DNA of 64,000 bases from Micropterix aruncella (lineage: Eukaryota; Arthropoda; Insecta; Lepidoptera; Micropterigidae): contig OX155954.1 of assembly GCA_944548615.1 (NCBI GenBank), positions 353,335-417,334 on the forward strand, read 5' to 3'. Numbering within the stretch: position 1 is the first letter of the stretch; every line of letters begins with the position of its first letter. The position numbers and the translations under genes were made by a program. The notes under the pieces were generated by a model. That model was not told the DNA's origin, made no database searches, and worked only from the letters and a program-made list of their open reading frames with translations. Positions 1 to 11,425 of this stretch are shown one piece after another.

Positions 1-2289
1 GAACGGGAAGGCACAGGACTTAGGATTTCCTAGCTGACCCAAAGGGGAAATATTCGAATGTTTGTATTGCTGACATGTTTCACATTTAGAAACAAAGTTA
101 ACTACGTCTCCGTGTAAATTAGGCCAAAAGTAACGAAGACAAAGACGACGGTGTGTCTTAAAAATTCCAAAATGCATAGCCAAATCAGACTCATGATTTT
201 CTCGGATAAGCTTTTCTCTAAGCTGCAACGGAACAACTAACTTCCAATCGTAACAACTGGTGAGTTGATACTTGCTTTTAGAGTACCTAAACAATTCATG
301 GTCCTTAATCTGGAAATTTGGATATCCAGCGGGATTTTCAGACACTGCCTTAAACAAATCGTTGTACCATGAGTCGGAAACAACAGACAGAGAGGAAACG
401 GGAAGCAACCGAGATAACGTGTCAGGAACCACATTATCGACACCTTTCTTGTGGACAATCTCAAAATCAAAAGCAGATAGACGAATACCCCATCGAGCCA
501 GACGGCCGGTAGGATTTTTTAAGCGCAAAAACCAACGTAAGCTGGCATGATCTGTAAAGATAGTGAATTTGGGACCGCCCTCCAAGTAACCACGAAAATG
601 CTCGACAGCATGAATAACACTTAGGGCTTCGCGTTCGGTTGCCGAATATCGCGTCTCAGCGGGTAAAAGTGTTCTACTCGTGAAAGCGATAGGATGATCG
701 ACGCCATCCACTTCCTGGGTTAAAACTCCGCCTAAACCGTACAACGATGCATCGCAATGAAGAGCGAACGGTTTTGAATAATCCGGACAAGCCAAAATCG
801 GACTAGAAACTAAGGCCGATTTTAGTTTTTGAAATGCCTCTTCCGCCTCGGGCGTCCACTCATAAGGGGGAGCACCTTTGCGGGTACTTGTCAACCGAGA
901 TAAGGGAGCAGCAATACTAGAAAAATTTTTAATGAACCGACGATACCAACCGGCCATACCAAGAAAACTCTTTACCATTTTTGGAGAATTTGGAGTAGGA
1001 AAATCGAGAATACATTTTACCTTCTCGGGATCGGTATGTAGACCGTGAGAATCAACTACATACCCTAAATACTTCAATTCCTGACGGAAAAACTGACACT
1101 TCTTGAAATTTATAGAAAGGTTGGCATACAACAAGCGATCTAATACTTTGTTTAACAAAGTTATATGTTCTTCAAAAGTAGCAGATACAATAATTATGTC
1201 ATCTAGGTAACAAAAAACTTTGTTTTCGAAGGAGGGATCGAACAATTTGTCAGCCAGCCTTTGCATGCACGCCGGCGAGTTTCTCAGGCCGAAGGCGCAA
1301 GATCTGAAGCAGAAGAATCCTCGACCAGGAACAGTGAAGCTACACTTCTCTCGTGAAGAAGGATCCAAAGGGATTTGCCAAAAGGCAGAGGATAAGTCGA
1401 TAGAAGATAAATAATTTGCATCTCTCAAACTGTCCAAGATAGTTGTAATTCTCGGCAGGGGATACGCATCCGGTTTCGTAATAGAATTCAGCTTCCTGCT
1501 ATCGAGACAGAAACGAAGAGTACCATCTGACTTTGGAACAAAAATTGTTGGATTATTCCAACCCCCCGAACTAGGTTCGACAACACCTAACTCTAACATC
1601 TTATCAACTTCTTCATTCAACAGCGCCAATCTAGCTGGAGACAAAGGATAGTAACGCTGTTTCACTGGAGGATGATCTCCAGTATCAATGACCTGGGACC
1701 ACAAATTAGTACGACCGAGACCTTTGACTTCGGAAGAAATTTTTTTAAAATTATTGATCATTCTGTCTGCTAGCGATCGCTGGTCTCCAGTCAATGAAGC
1801 AAAAGGCCGCAAGGCCCTCACTTCATTGACTCGATGCCAAACAATTGCATCGCAGGACTCAAACTTGACAAATTTTAATATTTCCGGAGCCAACTCAAAT
1901 TCTCGGACAAAATCTATTCCCAAAATAAGGGAAGTACCTATATCAGGAGCTACAACGGCTCGAATAACCTGGCAACGATTATTGAATTTAAAAGGAAGAA
2001 ACATAGACCCAATCGTCTTAACCGAACTTGCATTAGCAGTGGATAAAGTCACCAACGGAGACTTATTAAGAGTAAAACCGATATCAACTAAATATTTATG
2101 TGAATCGGCACCCAAAATCGTAACACTCGATCCAGTGTCGAGTAATCCACAAACCGTTATATCACCCAGTGAAACTTCTAAGAAAGGGCGACGGTTATCC
2201 TTCTCATTTGCAAACAATATCGAGGCAGAATGTAGAAAATCCTCTATTCTGCCCCGCCTTTCGAGTTTTTTGGCTCTGAAACCGGGGAA
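1..2289 (-). CDS. pol: Gypsy-type pol polyprotein (element A), cut by window edge
   Basis: Open frame on the minus strand from just after a TAA at 2290-2292 to base 1 with no stop seen. It has no ATG of its own and lies in the -1 frame of the gag at 2244-3815. Domains in order: retropepsin-like protease (DTGS at 2128-2139), reverse transcriptase (YLDD active site at 1198-1209), RNase H (DAS motif near 745-756, then TDHASL) and the start of the integrase zinc-binding region (H...H...CxxC, about 60-200). The integrase catalytic core lies outside the window. Order PR-RT-RH-IN is that of Ty3/Gypsy elements. Expression as a Gag-Pol fusion by -1 frameshifting at 2265-2271 is inferred. About 755 codons without a break suggest a recent or active copy. 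Confidence 0.93.
2221..2271 (-). promoter_or_regulatory. -1 frameshift signal of element A (slippery site plus hairpin)
   Basis: Slippery heptamer A-AAA-AAC at 2271-2265 lies in the correct phase of gag (CCA AAA AAC). After 8 nt (2264-2257) comes a stem of 11 pairs with one G-U: 5' arm CGGGGCAGAAT (2256-2246), 14-nt loop, 3' arm ATTCTGCCTCG (2231-2221). The gag stop TAG (2246-2244) sits at the top of the stem. A slip of -1 enters the pol frame exactly. A weak loop-to-downstream pairing could form a pseudoknot, but this is not established. Confidence 0.85.
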
Positions 2290-3815
2290 TTACCAGGCCG
2301 GTTATTCTTAGAACATTCCGGACAAGTGGCTACCGTGTAGTTAAACCTACCACAACGATAGCAATATTTAGAATAGCCATGATGCGTGCCACCGCGTGAA
2401 CCACGCGAACTATTATTGGCTCCTTGGTTGTAATTACCAGAAGACGAATTACCATTAGAACAATTATTACGGGAAAAATTTCCACGATTAAAACCGCCAC
2501 GATGAAAACCACCACGATTAAAACCACCACGATGGGATGGACCAGCAGAGGAAACGTTACACTCTTTGAACTTCTGTTCAACTTTCACTTCCTCCGTCGC
2601 ACATTTGGTAGGAGACTCGTCGACCGCATAAACTGCTTTCGAGCCAGAAGGCTTGACCTTAGCTTGGGCAGGAGTGGCTGCATTAGATGCGTTGATACGC
2701 TGTTGTGCATTTTCAACTTTTTTTCCTAAACGCAGAAGTTCGTCGATTGAATTTATATCAACTAGCATGAAATGTCGTTGGTAAGAAATTGAGATATTTG
2801 AAAGGATAATTCCTAACTGTTCCTCGCCAGACAATGGCCTTGACAACCTGTTGAAATAGCCCAACATGACCGAAACAAAAATATGCATCCTCTCATCCGA
2901 CTTTTGTTTACGTCCCCGTACAAATGACAAAACTTCAGCATCGTAATTTAAACTGCCAAAATCGGAGCGGAGTGCAGCAACTAACTGCTTCCAACTGGAA
3001 ATGCTCGAAGCTCTAGCACGGTACCAACTAAGCGCTTGTTTCTGGAATAGTTCACAAGCCGATTTCAGCATCCTGGGATCCGAGATATTCCGCGAAAACC
3101 TAATCTCATCCAATCGTTCTAAGAACTCGACCACACAGGAATCGCCGTCAAATGTAAAACCAAGATTTAAAGGTTTAAGAATGCGTTCGTCAGAAATGAC
3201 AAAGTTATTGTCCAAAGGAACTGGTTTCGTATCAACATGCTGTATATACGGAGCTGACGTCACTTCAGAATTCCTGCCCAAAGGAACCACCTCAGGACTA
3301 AGCTTCTCACCCTCGTGCAATGAAGTAGAAGGTATCGGAACAACAGGATTTGGTAACGGGCTAGGCGAACGAACAATATCTAAATATTTTTCTAACAAAA
3401 CGACAATTTCTAAAACTTCCTCCTTTAAATTGTCTAATAATTTTTTGGAGTCTGAATTAGCAGGATTTATACGTGAAACTCTATGAAAGATATGTGCAGT
3501 TTTAGTGCTAATTCGTTTATATAAAAGTTTCTGTTTGTTATTTATAAATTCTTCGATAAGTTCTTGAAGACACGAAAGTCTAATCGCACATTCCTGAAAC
3601 TCGGAATCTGGATCTAAATCCGTTGAGGAAATTGATTCAGCTGGAAACTCCCTTAAGAGTGAATTAAATTGTTTTCTCATCGCTTCAACATTGGTTGGAG
3701 TGACCTCCCGAATCGTGAACTCATAATCGAGTTCTGCCTTTACTAAATGTGACGCAGCATAATACACTATCGCTGGAGACGCCATCATGTATATATATAT
3801 TTTAAATCCCACCAA
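2244..3815 (-). CDS. gag: Gypsy-type Gag (element A)
   Basis: 523-residue frame; the real start is probably one of the adjacent Met10/Met11 (3788-3783), because the first nine residues read like AT-rich leader. Residues about 217-330 resemble the retrotransposon gag capsid domain (FDGD... WYRARA... SFVRGRKQ). Residues 429-445 are RGG/RGN repeats typical of RNA-binding tails. One zinc knuckle follows at about 485-498. In this knuckle the histidine of CX2CX4HX4C is tyrosine (CYRCGRFNYTVATC), a one-base change from CAC to TAC. Gag would form the particle and bind element RNA. It ends in TAG just after the slippery site. No frameshift or internal stop is seen. Confidence 0.9.
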   Translation of the reverse strand: MVGFKIYIYMMASPAIVYYAASHLVKAELDYEFTIREVTPTNVEAMRKQFNSLLREFPAESISSTDLDPDSEFQECAIRLSCLQELIEEFINNKQKLLYKRISTKTAHIFHRVSRINPANSDSKKLLDNLKEEVLEIVVLLEKYLDIVRSPSPLPNPVVPIPSTSLHEGEKLSPEVVPLGRNSEVTSAPYIQHVDTKPVPLDNNFVISDERILKPLNLGFTFDGDSCVVEFLERLDEIRFSRNISDPRMLKSACELFQKQALSWYRARASSISSWKQLVAALRSDFGSLNYDAEVLSFVRGRKQKSDERMHIFVSVMLGYFNRLSRPLSGEEQLGIILSNISISYQRHFMLVDINSIDELLRLGKKVENAQQRINASNAATPAQAKVKPSGSKAVYAVDESPTKCATEEVKVEQKFKECNVSSAGPSHRGGFNRGGFHRGGFNRGNFSRNNCSNGNSSSGNYNQGANNSSRGSRGGTHHGYSKYCYRCGRFNYTVATCPECSKNNRPGNSPVSEPKNSKGGAE

Positions 3816-5250
3816 AAAAAATAAAAACCAAAATAAATAAAAAATAAAAAAAATAAAATGGAATAAACTGACTTTTTTACTGCTTGCGGCACCTCTGTTT
3901 TATTTGGCTGCTTACCTCACCAGGATAATTGCCTTCACTTCTGGAAATTAACAAAAAAATAATTAGTATGATAAAATAAAATACTTAAACGGCAAGCGTA
4001 AAACTTTTTCGCGGAAACCGCCTTAAAATAAACAAACTGCTGCTAAGCAACGCCAAGTATTCAAACAATAATTAATATATTGCTTTTAAATCTAAGATTC
4101 TGACAAAAAAATATAGTAACCATAAAAAACGGCAAGTACAAAATACTTCTTCACGGTAACCGCTTTAAATTACAAAAAATGCTGTTAATGCCGACAAAAC
4201 TGCAAGTACACAATACCGCTTAATTCAATGACAAAAGTTGCTTCTAAATACAAAAACAACAAGACGGTGCTTACAAGCCTCTTTCACGGTAATCGCTATG
4301 AATAAAAATTATATAAAAACAAAAAAAATGCTTCTAATTTTTTTTATACAATTTTTGAACAAAGTGCTTAAAAAATCGTGCTTCAATGGCTGAGGAAAAG
4401 AATACCCTAAAAGCCAAAATCCAATTTATAAGCCTAACGTTGGAGCGCTAATTTTATAACCGCAAAATACTAATTTCCGTGTTTGGAAGAAACACGGTAG
4501 AAACTACCAAAACCCAAAAGAATCAAAGTAAAAGGACGCCACCTCCTTTTAAAGAAAAAGAAGGAAACTAATTATATTTAAAAAAAAAGATACCCGAAAG
4601 AAATTTTGAAAAAGAAAAAAATTAACCTCAAAAAACTATCTCAGAGGGTGGGCCAAATATTAATGAGCATTGGGTTTGGCCCTCAGAAAACCCTTTTCCT
4701 CAGACACACAAAAGACTACAGCACAAAAAGAAACACGAGAGTATGTAAAGTATCCGTGTTTATTCGCCCGCAGGCACCCTTCTTCAAATTCCGCTTATTG
4801 GCGTGTCACATGTGCTCATCCAAATAAAAATAACAGAATTCCAGAAATGAATGTAAATTCCTTGACGTGGAGGCAATTCCCGTCACATTTAGCGACGATT
4901 TCGTCACTTATATAGCAGCAGTAATTATTCAAAAAAACCAGAGGTGCCGACAGCTGCGATCAATAGAAAAATCCGTTAAAATCTCGAGGATCCTACGGGA
5001 AAAGCTACCCAAAATGAAATTAAAATGCTTACCAGATAAATCACACACACTTCACATCACAAATTTTACCGCCAGGCGGTTAATTTACGGCTTTCTTGTT
5101 TAATCTACTTTCTGCCTCCCTCGGCGGAGCAACAGCACCTCCCCGCCATTGTTAAAACAGGAAATGAGTCTAACCGAACACGTTTGACAACTCATTATTG
5201 CCAGAAACACGAATGTCTCTACTCTATGGCAAAGAGTGTAGATTTACTTC
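3816..5250 (-). other. 5' leader and probable LTR region of element A; no gene
   Basis: AT-rich, no supported gene. It lies upstream of gag in element orientation, so it should hold the primer site and 5' LTR, but I could not fix LTR ends because the second LTR is outside the window. About 3985-4310 carries degenerate repeats of a unit like cggcaagtacaaaatac...cacggtaaccgc. At 4484-4504 an 8-bp hairpin (CCGTGTTT/AAACACGG) occurs. Confidence 0.45.
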
Positions 5251-5539
5251 CAATTTTTTTTTTTAATCAAAGTTAAATTTTATGTAGGTTTTCTTTTTAA
5301 TTAATATTATAATTTTTAGTTGTCATTCATTTATTTATTTATTTATCTTTTAATAAATATATCTCCATAATAGCAACATTAATGTCATCTGACAGCTGTT
5401 AAGGAAAATTTTTGGATGATTTCAAAAAGCAACAATAAACAACATTTTCGGAACAGAAAAAGGTTATAGAAAACCCTGAGAAGTAACCTTTAATGATAAT
5501 TCGGGACACAAGCGCAAAAAAAAGGAATTTCTGTTACAA

Positions 5540-6006
5540 TAAATACATCGGGTTATGTAACGAATGAAAGGTCTGATTGAGTACATTCCGGAAATGTAGT
5601 ATATATAATATATATACTATGGATATATAATATATATAATATATATAGATCCATATTATGGATAAATACGTAAACCACGATTATTTCGTATTATACTTAA
5701 TTAAAATAAATATAAATACAGTAGTTTACTTTCTGTATCAGCAGTCGTGTTTTTTATTCTTTTTACATTAATGCCCGACAAAAAAGGAGTGTAATGTGTT
5801 CAGGATTCATCTACATATGTATGTTTTCCGTTTCTTTTTTCCACAACAACTTCTAAACGCTTGAACCGACTTAGAAGTCTGTGATATTGTTGGTATCGTT
5901 TTGTGATGCGGAGTGTCATGGGGTACCTTAATTCCAAACATCGAGTAAGTAGTTGTTCAATGATAAAATATCCAAATGTCCAAATTTCAATTAATTATCT
6001 AAATAT
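5540..6006 (-). repeat. Dispersed repeat family D, fragment 1
   Basis: The minus strand matches the plus strand at 54235-54340, 55780-56100 and 23195-23485. Shared landmarks are TTGTGGTTTA, ATTTCCGGAATGTA, TCAGACCTTTCATT, and GAACACATTACACTCC beside TTGTCGGGCA. An AT palindrome (tatatata/atatatat) interrupts it at about 5598-5647. There is no coding potential. The class is unknown; non-autonomous element inferred. Confidence 0.6.
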
Positions 6007-6535
6007 ATGAATGAATGAATGAATGAATGAAAATATCTTTATTGCACAATAAAAAATAAGATACAATGGCGGACTTATTGCTACATTACAATATCTTCCA
6101 GTCAACCAACTTGCTGGTGTAAAAAGAAGAGTAGGCAAAAAATTATAGCTTCAAAATTAAATGTTAAATTATAGCATATAATATACATTGTGTGTGAATC
6201 TAAATTAAAAAGTAAATCAAATTTTGAGTTGGACGTATTACATGTATACATACATATTTTAATATACTAACAAATAAATAAATAAATAAATAAATAAACT
6301 GCCAAAAAAAGGTAAGGAAAGGGAGGGGATAACGGAAAGGTTAGAATTTATGGTTCATATTTATTGTGAAAGGAAGTGCTTTTTCAATGATTGCTTAAAG
6401 GTGAACAGCTAGCTAGCGCCTCTAATAGTTGAAGAAAGCTGATTCCACAGTCGAGCTGAATGTACGGAGGATTAGGTAAAAAAGTGGTATTGTGTTTTGG
6501 GATACGTAGGATATTATCTATATTATTATATATCT
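6007..6535 (-). mobile_element. LINE 3' end, degenerate
   Basis: In minus orientation this is a decayed LINE C-terminus and 3' UTR ending in a simple-repeat tail, seen on the plus strand as (GAAT)5 at 6010-6030 then CTTTATTGCACA. It shares CTTTATTGCACA and GGCGGACTTATTGC with the LINE end at 20478-21160. An (AATA)n run lies at about 6270-6298. Confidence 0.6.
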
Positions 6536-6660
6536 TGTTTAGTGTCAAATGAAAGGTCTGATTTAGGACATTCCGGAAATATACGTGTATCTATGTGAAT
6601 AAATACATAAGCCACAAATGTTTCATTAAAAAAAAACGTGTTTTATTATTTTTAATATAT
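6536..6660 (-). repeat. Dispersed repeat family D, fragment 2
   Basis: Contains GTGTCAAATGAAAGGTCTGA, ACATTCCGGAAAT and the CATAAGCCACAAATGTTTCAT block in the same order as the other D copies. Short and non-coding. Confidence 0.55.
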
Positions 6661-7960
6661 TTACTTGTAAATAACTAATAAGATGTCAAGGCTATAAAAT
6701 GCGTGTCTGTGCACTTTTGGCGTCATAAAATAAACAGTAACGGAATCTGACGACATTCGCTGCATTCTCGATCACCTCTCGCTTCGTGGGAGGTTTCTCT
6801 AACCGTACAAGGCCTTTAGCCGCATGTCGTGATGTCTCATTCAACATCGCAACACTTTCAATGAACCGGTTATATTATTATACTCCATTGCTATACTGGA
6901 ATGGAGTGGAAAGCAATTACTTATTTACGCCATGATGACAAATTAAAGAAGAAAGCATTTAAAGACAACGTAATGAAGGCTGACAGTTAACTGAATTGAA
7001 TTCTACGTCATTCAGCGTTTATAATAAATAAATACAAACGGAGCTGCCATGGAATTCACCGACCGGAGTCGGGCCCATCATAATACTATTTTTACACTTC
7101 TGGGGGGTGAGCAGTGGATTCCGGACTTACGAACCGGCTGTGGTAGGTTTAGGACAGCTGTCTTGCCACATGTGAGCGTTCACCTTGCCACCCATTCACT
7201 CCCCCTTCGAAGCCATAGAATTTGAGATGCGCAAATCGCAGTTTTAGATAATTTTTCTAAGAAAGAGTTGATTATTTTTCTGGAAAGGCCAAGATCTTTA
7301 AAGAGGCCAAGATATTTAATGCTAAGTTATACGTAATGTTTTCTGTGGCTTTGCCAATCTTACTTGGGCTACGTATAAAAGAGAGCTACCGCAGGTATGG
7401 TGAGAGTGAATGCCAGTATTACTTGCATTTTCTGATAGGTGCTGTCTAGATGAACGCCAATTCATAGTCATTATTTACTGAAATATTTTCTGCATGTGGT
7501 CCTGAACGTTACCTGTTAAATGCCGCGAAGTTACCTGTTGCATTTTACAGAAGGAATATTTTTTTACTAGTCGCGGCATTTCCCCAAAATAGAAGTTTAT
7601 AAGTCATTGATGAGCTGAAATACACATAATATGGTACATATTTGGCTGCCGCAAGATTATAAAGACATCTGTTTTGTTAATAGAACATACCGAGCTCCAT
7701 AACTTACTAGCTAATTGATCGATGTGCGTATTCCATTGTAATATACTCATGAGACGTGCGAGAGATGAGACGTACTTAATGCAAATATAAAATGTATGCG
7801 TGTATAAATCTTATTCGTATCATTTACAAGTATGTTTCACGTTCACTTTTTTAAAGCTAACTATTTTTAATTCTTTATTTTGCTAATTTTGTAATTTTTT
7901 TATTAGTTTTTAAATTTAGAGGAATTTTATTGAATACATGAGAGATTACCCAATTCAATC
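6661..7960. other. No recognised feature
   Basis: No ORF of note and no match to the other repeats in the window. There is a moderately GC-richer patch at 7040-7210 that I cannot assign. Confidence 0.5.
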
Positions 7961-10900
7961 TTCTTTTTCCATAAAGGTTGCGAAAAGGAGGGACTAGGAG
8001 CCGTTCTGTATCTGTCTAGTGCTGTGTTTATGTTGGACATAAATTCGGAACTCGTCAGTCTCGAAATATTGAACTATCTATCTATAAATAATATTATTAA
8101 TTTGAATATTATTAATTTAGTGTTTTTTAATTATAGTATTAATCTGTATGCACTGCCATATAGCTTATTACTTTTCTTGTTATTTGTATACTGCATAAAA
8201 TATTCTCGTTTGAAGAAGTTATTTGACGTTTCAGCTTTATTCAATTTATCACCTTTTTATTGTCTGTTTATTTTAAGACAATACTATTATGGATTACAAA
8301 CTTAAATCATTATCAATCTATTACCAGAACGTGAGGGGATTACGCACTAAGTCTCATTCGTTTTTAACCAACGTCTTGCAATGCGATTACGATTTAATCA
8401 TTTTAACTGAAACCTGGTTAACGGAAGACTTTTATGACGCAGAATATTTTTACAATAATTATAACGTGTATAGGCACGATAGGCTCGTTAGTGACGGACG
8501 CGGCGAGCGCGGCGGAGGAATGCTAATAGCTGTGCGTTGCGGGCTGCGCGCGCGGCGGCGGGACGACTTGTGCTCGGAGCGGGCGCGCCACTGCTTGTGG
8601 CTGACTCTCGAGATCCCGGCGCCGACTCCGCTCGTCGGCGCTCCCTCCCGCAATACTGTATCCTCACACTCACAAACTACGTACACACATATAGCCTGTT
8701 GTTATTTCCCGCACAATGATAATCATTTAGAGGCACTTCGAACATTTTACGATAATACGTTTGATATCATGCAGAATCACCAAAATGACAACTTTTTAAT
8801 CCTCGGTGATCTAAATATCACTAAAGCAGATTGGTATTCTTTGGAATATTCCGATTCTCTTAGCGTGAACGCGAACGACGATATCAAAGTGTCTGACTTG
8901 ATTGATTTTATGAATATTTCTAGCCTATCGCAATATAACGGATGTCAAAATAAAAATGGGAGGATACTCGACTTAGTTTTGTGTTCTACTAGCTGCAAAG
9001 TGAGGAACTCTGATTCCCCACTCACGCCGGAGGATCACCATCATAAGTCATTAGATATTACCTTTTACCTCCCCTGCAACACTTATATGATGTGTATTAA
9101 AGAACGTTTAAAAGTTATCTATCATGCGGCTGACTTTGTTAGCATAAGTAACGAGTTAATGAATGTTGACTGGGATAAAGTTTTATCGAAATTGGATACT
9201 GAAAAATCGGTTACCTATTTTTACAACTTCTTACAGGATCTTATAGACAAATATATTCCGAAGAAACTAGTAAAATCACAAACAAATTATCCACCTTGGT
9301 ATTCCCGTGGTTTAATAAAATTAATTCGTCAGAAAATGAAAATGCATTCCAAATGGAAAAAATATGACAATCTTTGCCACTACCAAACTTTTTCATTATT
9401 ACGCTCACGGGAAAAGAAACTTGAGCGGGAATGTTACAAAAACTATATTGATTTCTCAGAAGAAAAAATTAACATCGCCCCTCGATTTTTTTGGACATTT
9501 ATTAAATCTAAATTTGGTGCCAATAATATTCCCTCTCATATGAGCCTGAACGATGTATCTTCAAGTGACGGCGAAACAATTACCAATATGTTTAATGATT
9601 ATTTTAACTCAGTTTTTATCCCCGACACTTCCCAAGTGAGTGACACTTCCTGTACTGATACAGCCTTATCTTCAGTTAACATCTCGACGGTAGAAATAAC
9701 AGAAAACCTTGTACATAAACTATTTCAGCAAATAGATATAAACAAGGGTGCGGGTTTCGACAACATCCATCCCATCTTAATCAGGAAGCTTAGTAAAGAG
9801 TTTTCAATACCAATCACCATAATTTATAGGAAATCTATTCTGGAGGGCTGTTTTCCTGCCATCTGGAAGAAATCTCTGGTAACTCCAATTCCAAAAGGTG
9901 GTGACAAACATGATATTATGCAGTACAGGCCTATCTCTAAGCTGAGTCTATTTGGTAAGATTTTCGAAAAAATAATTACTACGTCGTTAACCACTCAAAT
10001 GCTGCACGTTGTATCAACGGAACAGCATGGGTTTTTTCGTGGTAGAAGTGTTAACACAAATCTTATCGAATACACTGACTTTTTGTTGAATGCCCTTGAT
10101 TCCGGATTCCAGGTTGATGCCGTGTATACTGATTTCTCTAAGGCTTTCGACAAAATTAGTCATTCTATCCTTATACAAAAACTTTCGAAATTCGGTATAC
10201 ACGGCGACCTGCTAAGATGGATCCAGTCCTATATAAACAATCGTAGTCAAGCCGTCGCCCTTAAAGGTTACCGCTCTTCGTTTCTTAATGTTCCGTCAGG
10301 AATTTCTCAGGGATCCCACCTTGGCCCTTTTCTATTTACTTTATATTTAAACGATATTGGACCGTGTTTTAATAAGTCGCATCACTTGCTTTATGCAGAC
10401 GATACAAAAATATTCAAAATTGTTAAAGGTCTTGGTGATTGTGAAGATTTGCAACAGGATTTATTAGGCTTTGAGAACTATTGTAAGGATAATCAACTAA
10501 TTTTAAATACGGATAAATGTAACGTCATAACATTCACCCGAAAGCATCATCCAATTATTTATGATTACAAAATATCCAGTAATAACTTAACCCGAGTTAC
10601 CAACATTCGTGATCTAGGCATTACCCTGGATTCCAAACTGCACTTTAACCTTCACATTGATAAGATCGTAGCTAAGGCTTTTAAACAACTCGGACTGATT
10701 CTGCGCATAAGTAAACCTTTTGCCAGAGGCAACACCATTAAAATACTCTACAATGCATTTGTTCGTAGTGTCCTAGAATTCGGAAGTGTAGTTTGGAGTC
10801 CCCAGTATGCTGTTCACGTAGATAGGATTGAGAGGGTACAAAAGAAATGTTTAAAATCATTAGACTTTCGGACAGGTAGCCTCTGCACCGATTACGCAGA

Positions 10901-11394
10901 GAGAGTAACAACACACAAAATGCATTTTCTGTATTCAAGACGAAAATTCTTAGACAGCATTTTCTTATATAAAATTATTCATAACCACATCAACTCTGCA
11001 CCCCTTTTGGAAAAAATTCTTTTTAAAATCCCGCGGTCTTCCTCCTCACGTTCAAAAGATACTTTCTATATTCCCTCTTTTCATTCAAACTACGCAAAAA
11101 ATACCTTCTTCAGACGCTCTTGCATGTGTTATAATAAAGTTTTGAACGACATAGATATATTCTCAGTGTCATTAATTACTTTTAGGAAACAATTGAGTGA
11201 TTTGTTGTTGCATTAGTTTTAGTTTACAGTTAATAATTTAGGTAGGGTACTCGTACTAAATGAAAACAGTTCGATCCGACTAGACATTTATATTGTTGTG
11301 GCTACATTTACAAGTTTTGTTAAAATTAATGGTAATATAGGTCTATTTGTTTAAGTGTATTTGTAAAAACATTTGTTTATGACTGTTTTTTACC

Positions 11395-11424
<30 letters not shown>
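7961..11424 (+). mobile_element. LINE (Jockey/CR1-like), near full length
   Basis: A non-LTR retrotransposon built around the 975-codon ORF at 8289-11216. About 185 bp of 3' UTR follow, then AATAAA at about 11397 and a poly(A) run to 11424. The 5' boundary is uncertain: the region 7961-8288 looks like 5' UTR. I could not find a target-site duplication next to the poly(A). There is no gag-like ORF1, so this is either a single-ORF family or one that has lost ORF1. Confidence 0.75.
8289..11216 (+). CDS. LINE endonuclease-reverse transcriptase
   Basis: 975 residues, intact. Residues 1-255 are an APE-type endonuclease: N14 in YYQNVRG, E41 in LTETW, GDLN at 173-176, D228, and DH at 249-250. This domain would nick target DNA. 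Residues about 480-760 are the reverse transcriptase: PIPKGGD, YRPIS, TDFSKAFDK, GISQGSHLGP (usually GSVLGP) and YADD at 702-705. The C-terminus (VLEFGSVVWSP and beyond) is of the Jockey/CR1 type; there is no RNase H. A GC-rich block encodes residues about 68-120. ATG 8289 is chosen because the endonuclease motif begins ten residues later. An upstream frame (8024-8305) overlaps but has no recognisable domain. Confidence 0.92.
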   Translation: MDYKLKSLSIYYQNVRGLRTKSHSFLTNVLQCDYDLIILTETWLTEDFYDAEYFYNNYNVYRHDRLVSDGRGERGGGMLIAVRCGLRARRRDDLCSERARHCLWLTLEIPAPTPLVGAPSRNTVSSHSQTTYTHIACCYFPHNDNHLEALRTFYDNTFDIMQNHQNDNFLILGDLNITKADWYSLEYSDSLSVNANDDIKVSDLIDFMNISSLSQYNGCQNKNGRILDLVLCSTSCKVRNSDSPLTPEDHHHKSLDITFYLPCNTYMMCIKERLKVIYHAADFVSISNELMNVDWDKVLSKLDTEKSVTYFYNFLQDLIDKYIPKKLVKSQTNYPPWYSRGLIKLIRQKMKMHSKWKKYDNLCHYQTFSLLRSREKKLERECYKNYIDFSEEKINIAPRFFWTFIKSKFGANNIPSHMSLNDVSSSDGETITNMFNDYFNSVFIPDTSQVSDTSCTDTALSSVNISTVEITENLVHKLFQQIDINKGAGFDNIHPILIRKLSKEFSIPITIIYRKSILEGCFPAIWKKSLVTPIPKGGDKHDIMQYRPISKLSLFGKIFEKIITTSLTTQMLHVVSTEQHGFFRGRSVNTNLIEYTDFLLNALDSGFQVDAVYTDFSKAFDKISHSILIQKLSKFGIHGDLLRWIQSYINNRSQAVALKGYRSSFLNVPSGISQGSHLGPFLFTLYLNDIGPCFNKSHHLLYADDTKIFKIVKGLGDCEDLQQDLLGFENYCKDNQLILNTDKCNVITFTRKHHPIIYDYKISSNNLTRVTNIRDLGITLDSKLHFNLHIDKIVAKAFKQLGLILRISKPFARGNTIKILYNAFVRSVLEFGSVVWSPQYAVHVDRIERVQKKCLKSLDFRTGSLCTDYAERVTTHKMHFLYSRRKFLDSIFLYKIIHNHINSAPLLEKILFKIPRSSSSRSKDTFYIPSFHSNYAKNTFFRRSCMCYNKVLNDIDIFSVSLITFRKQLSDLLLH

Positions 11425-11425
<1 letters not shown>

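Noticed and set aside
3800..3818. Primer-binding site of element A (AAATCCCACCA)
   Set aside because: It overlaps the start of the gag frame, is only 11 nt, and no LTR end follows; I know no tRNA 3' end that fits.
8024..8305. Hydrophobic 93-codon protein upstream of the LINE ORF
   Set aside because: AT-rich low-complexity translation without gag or zinc-finger features; most likely LINE 5' UTR.
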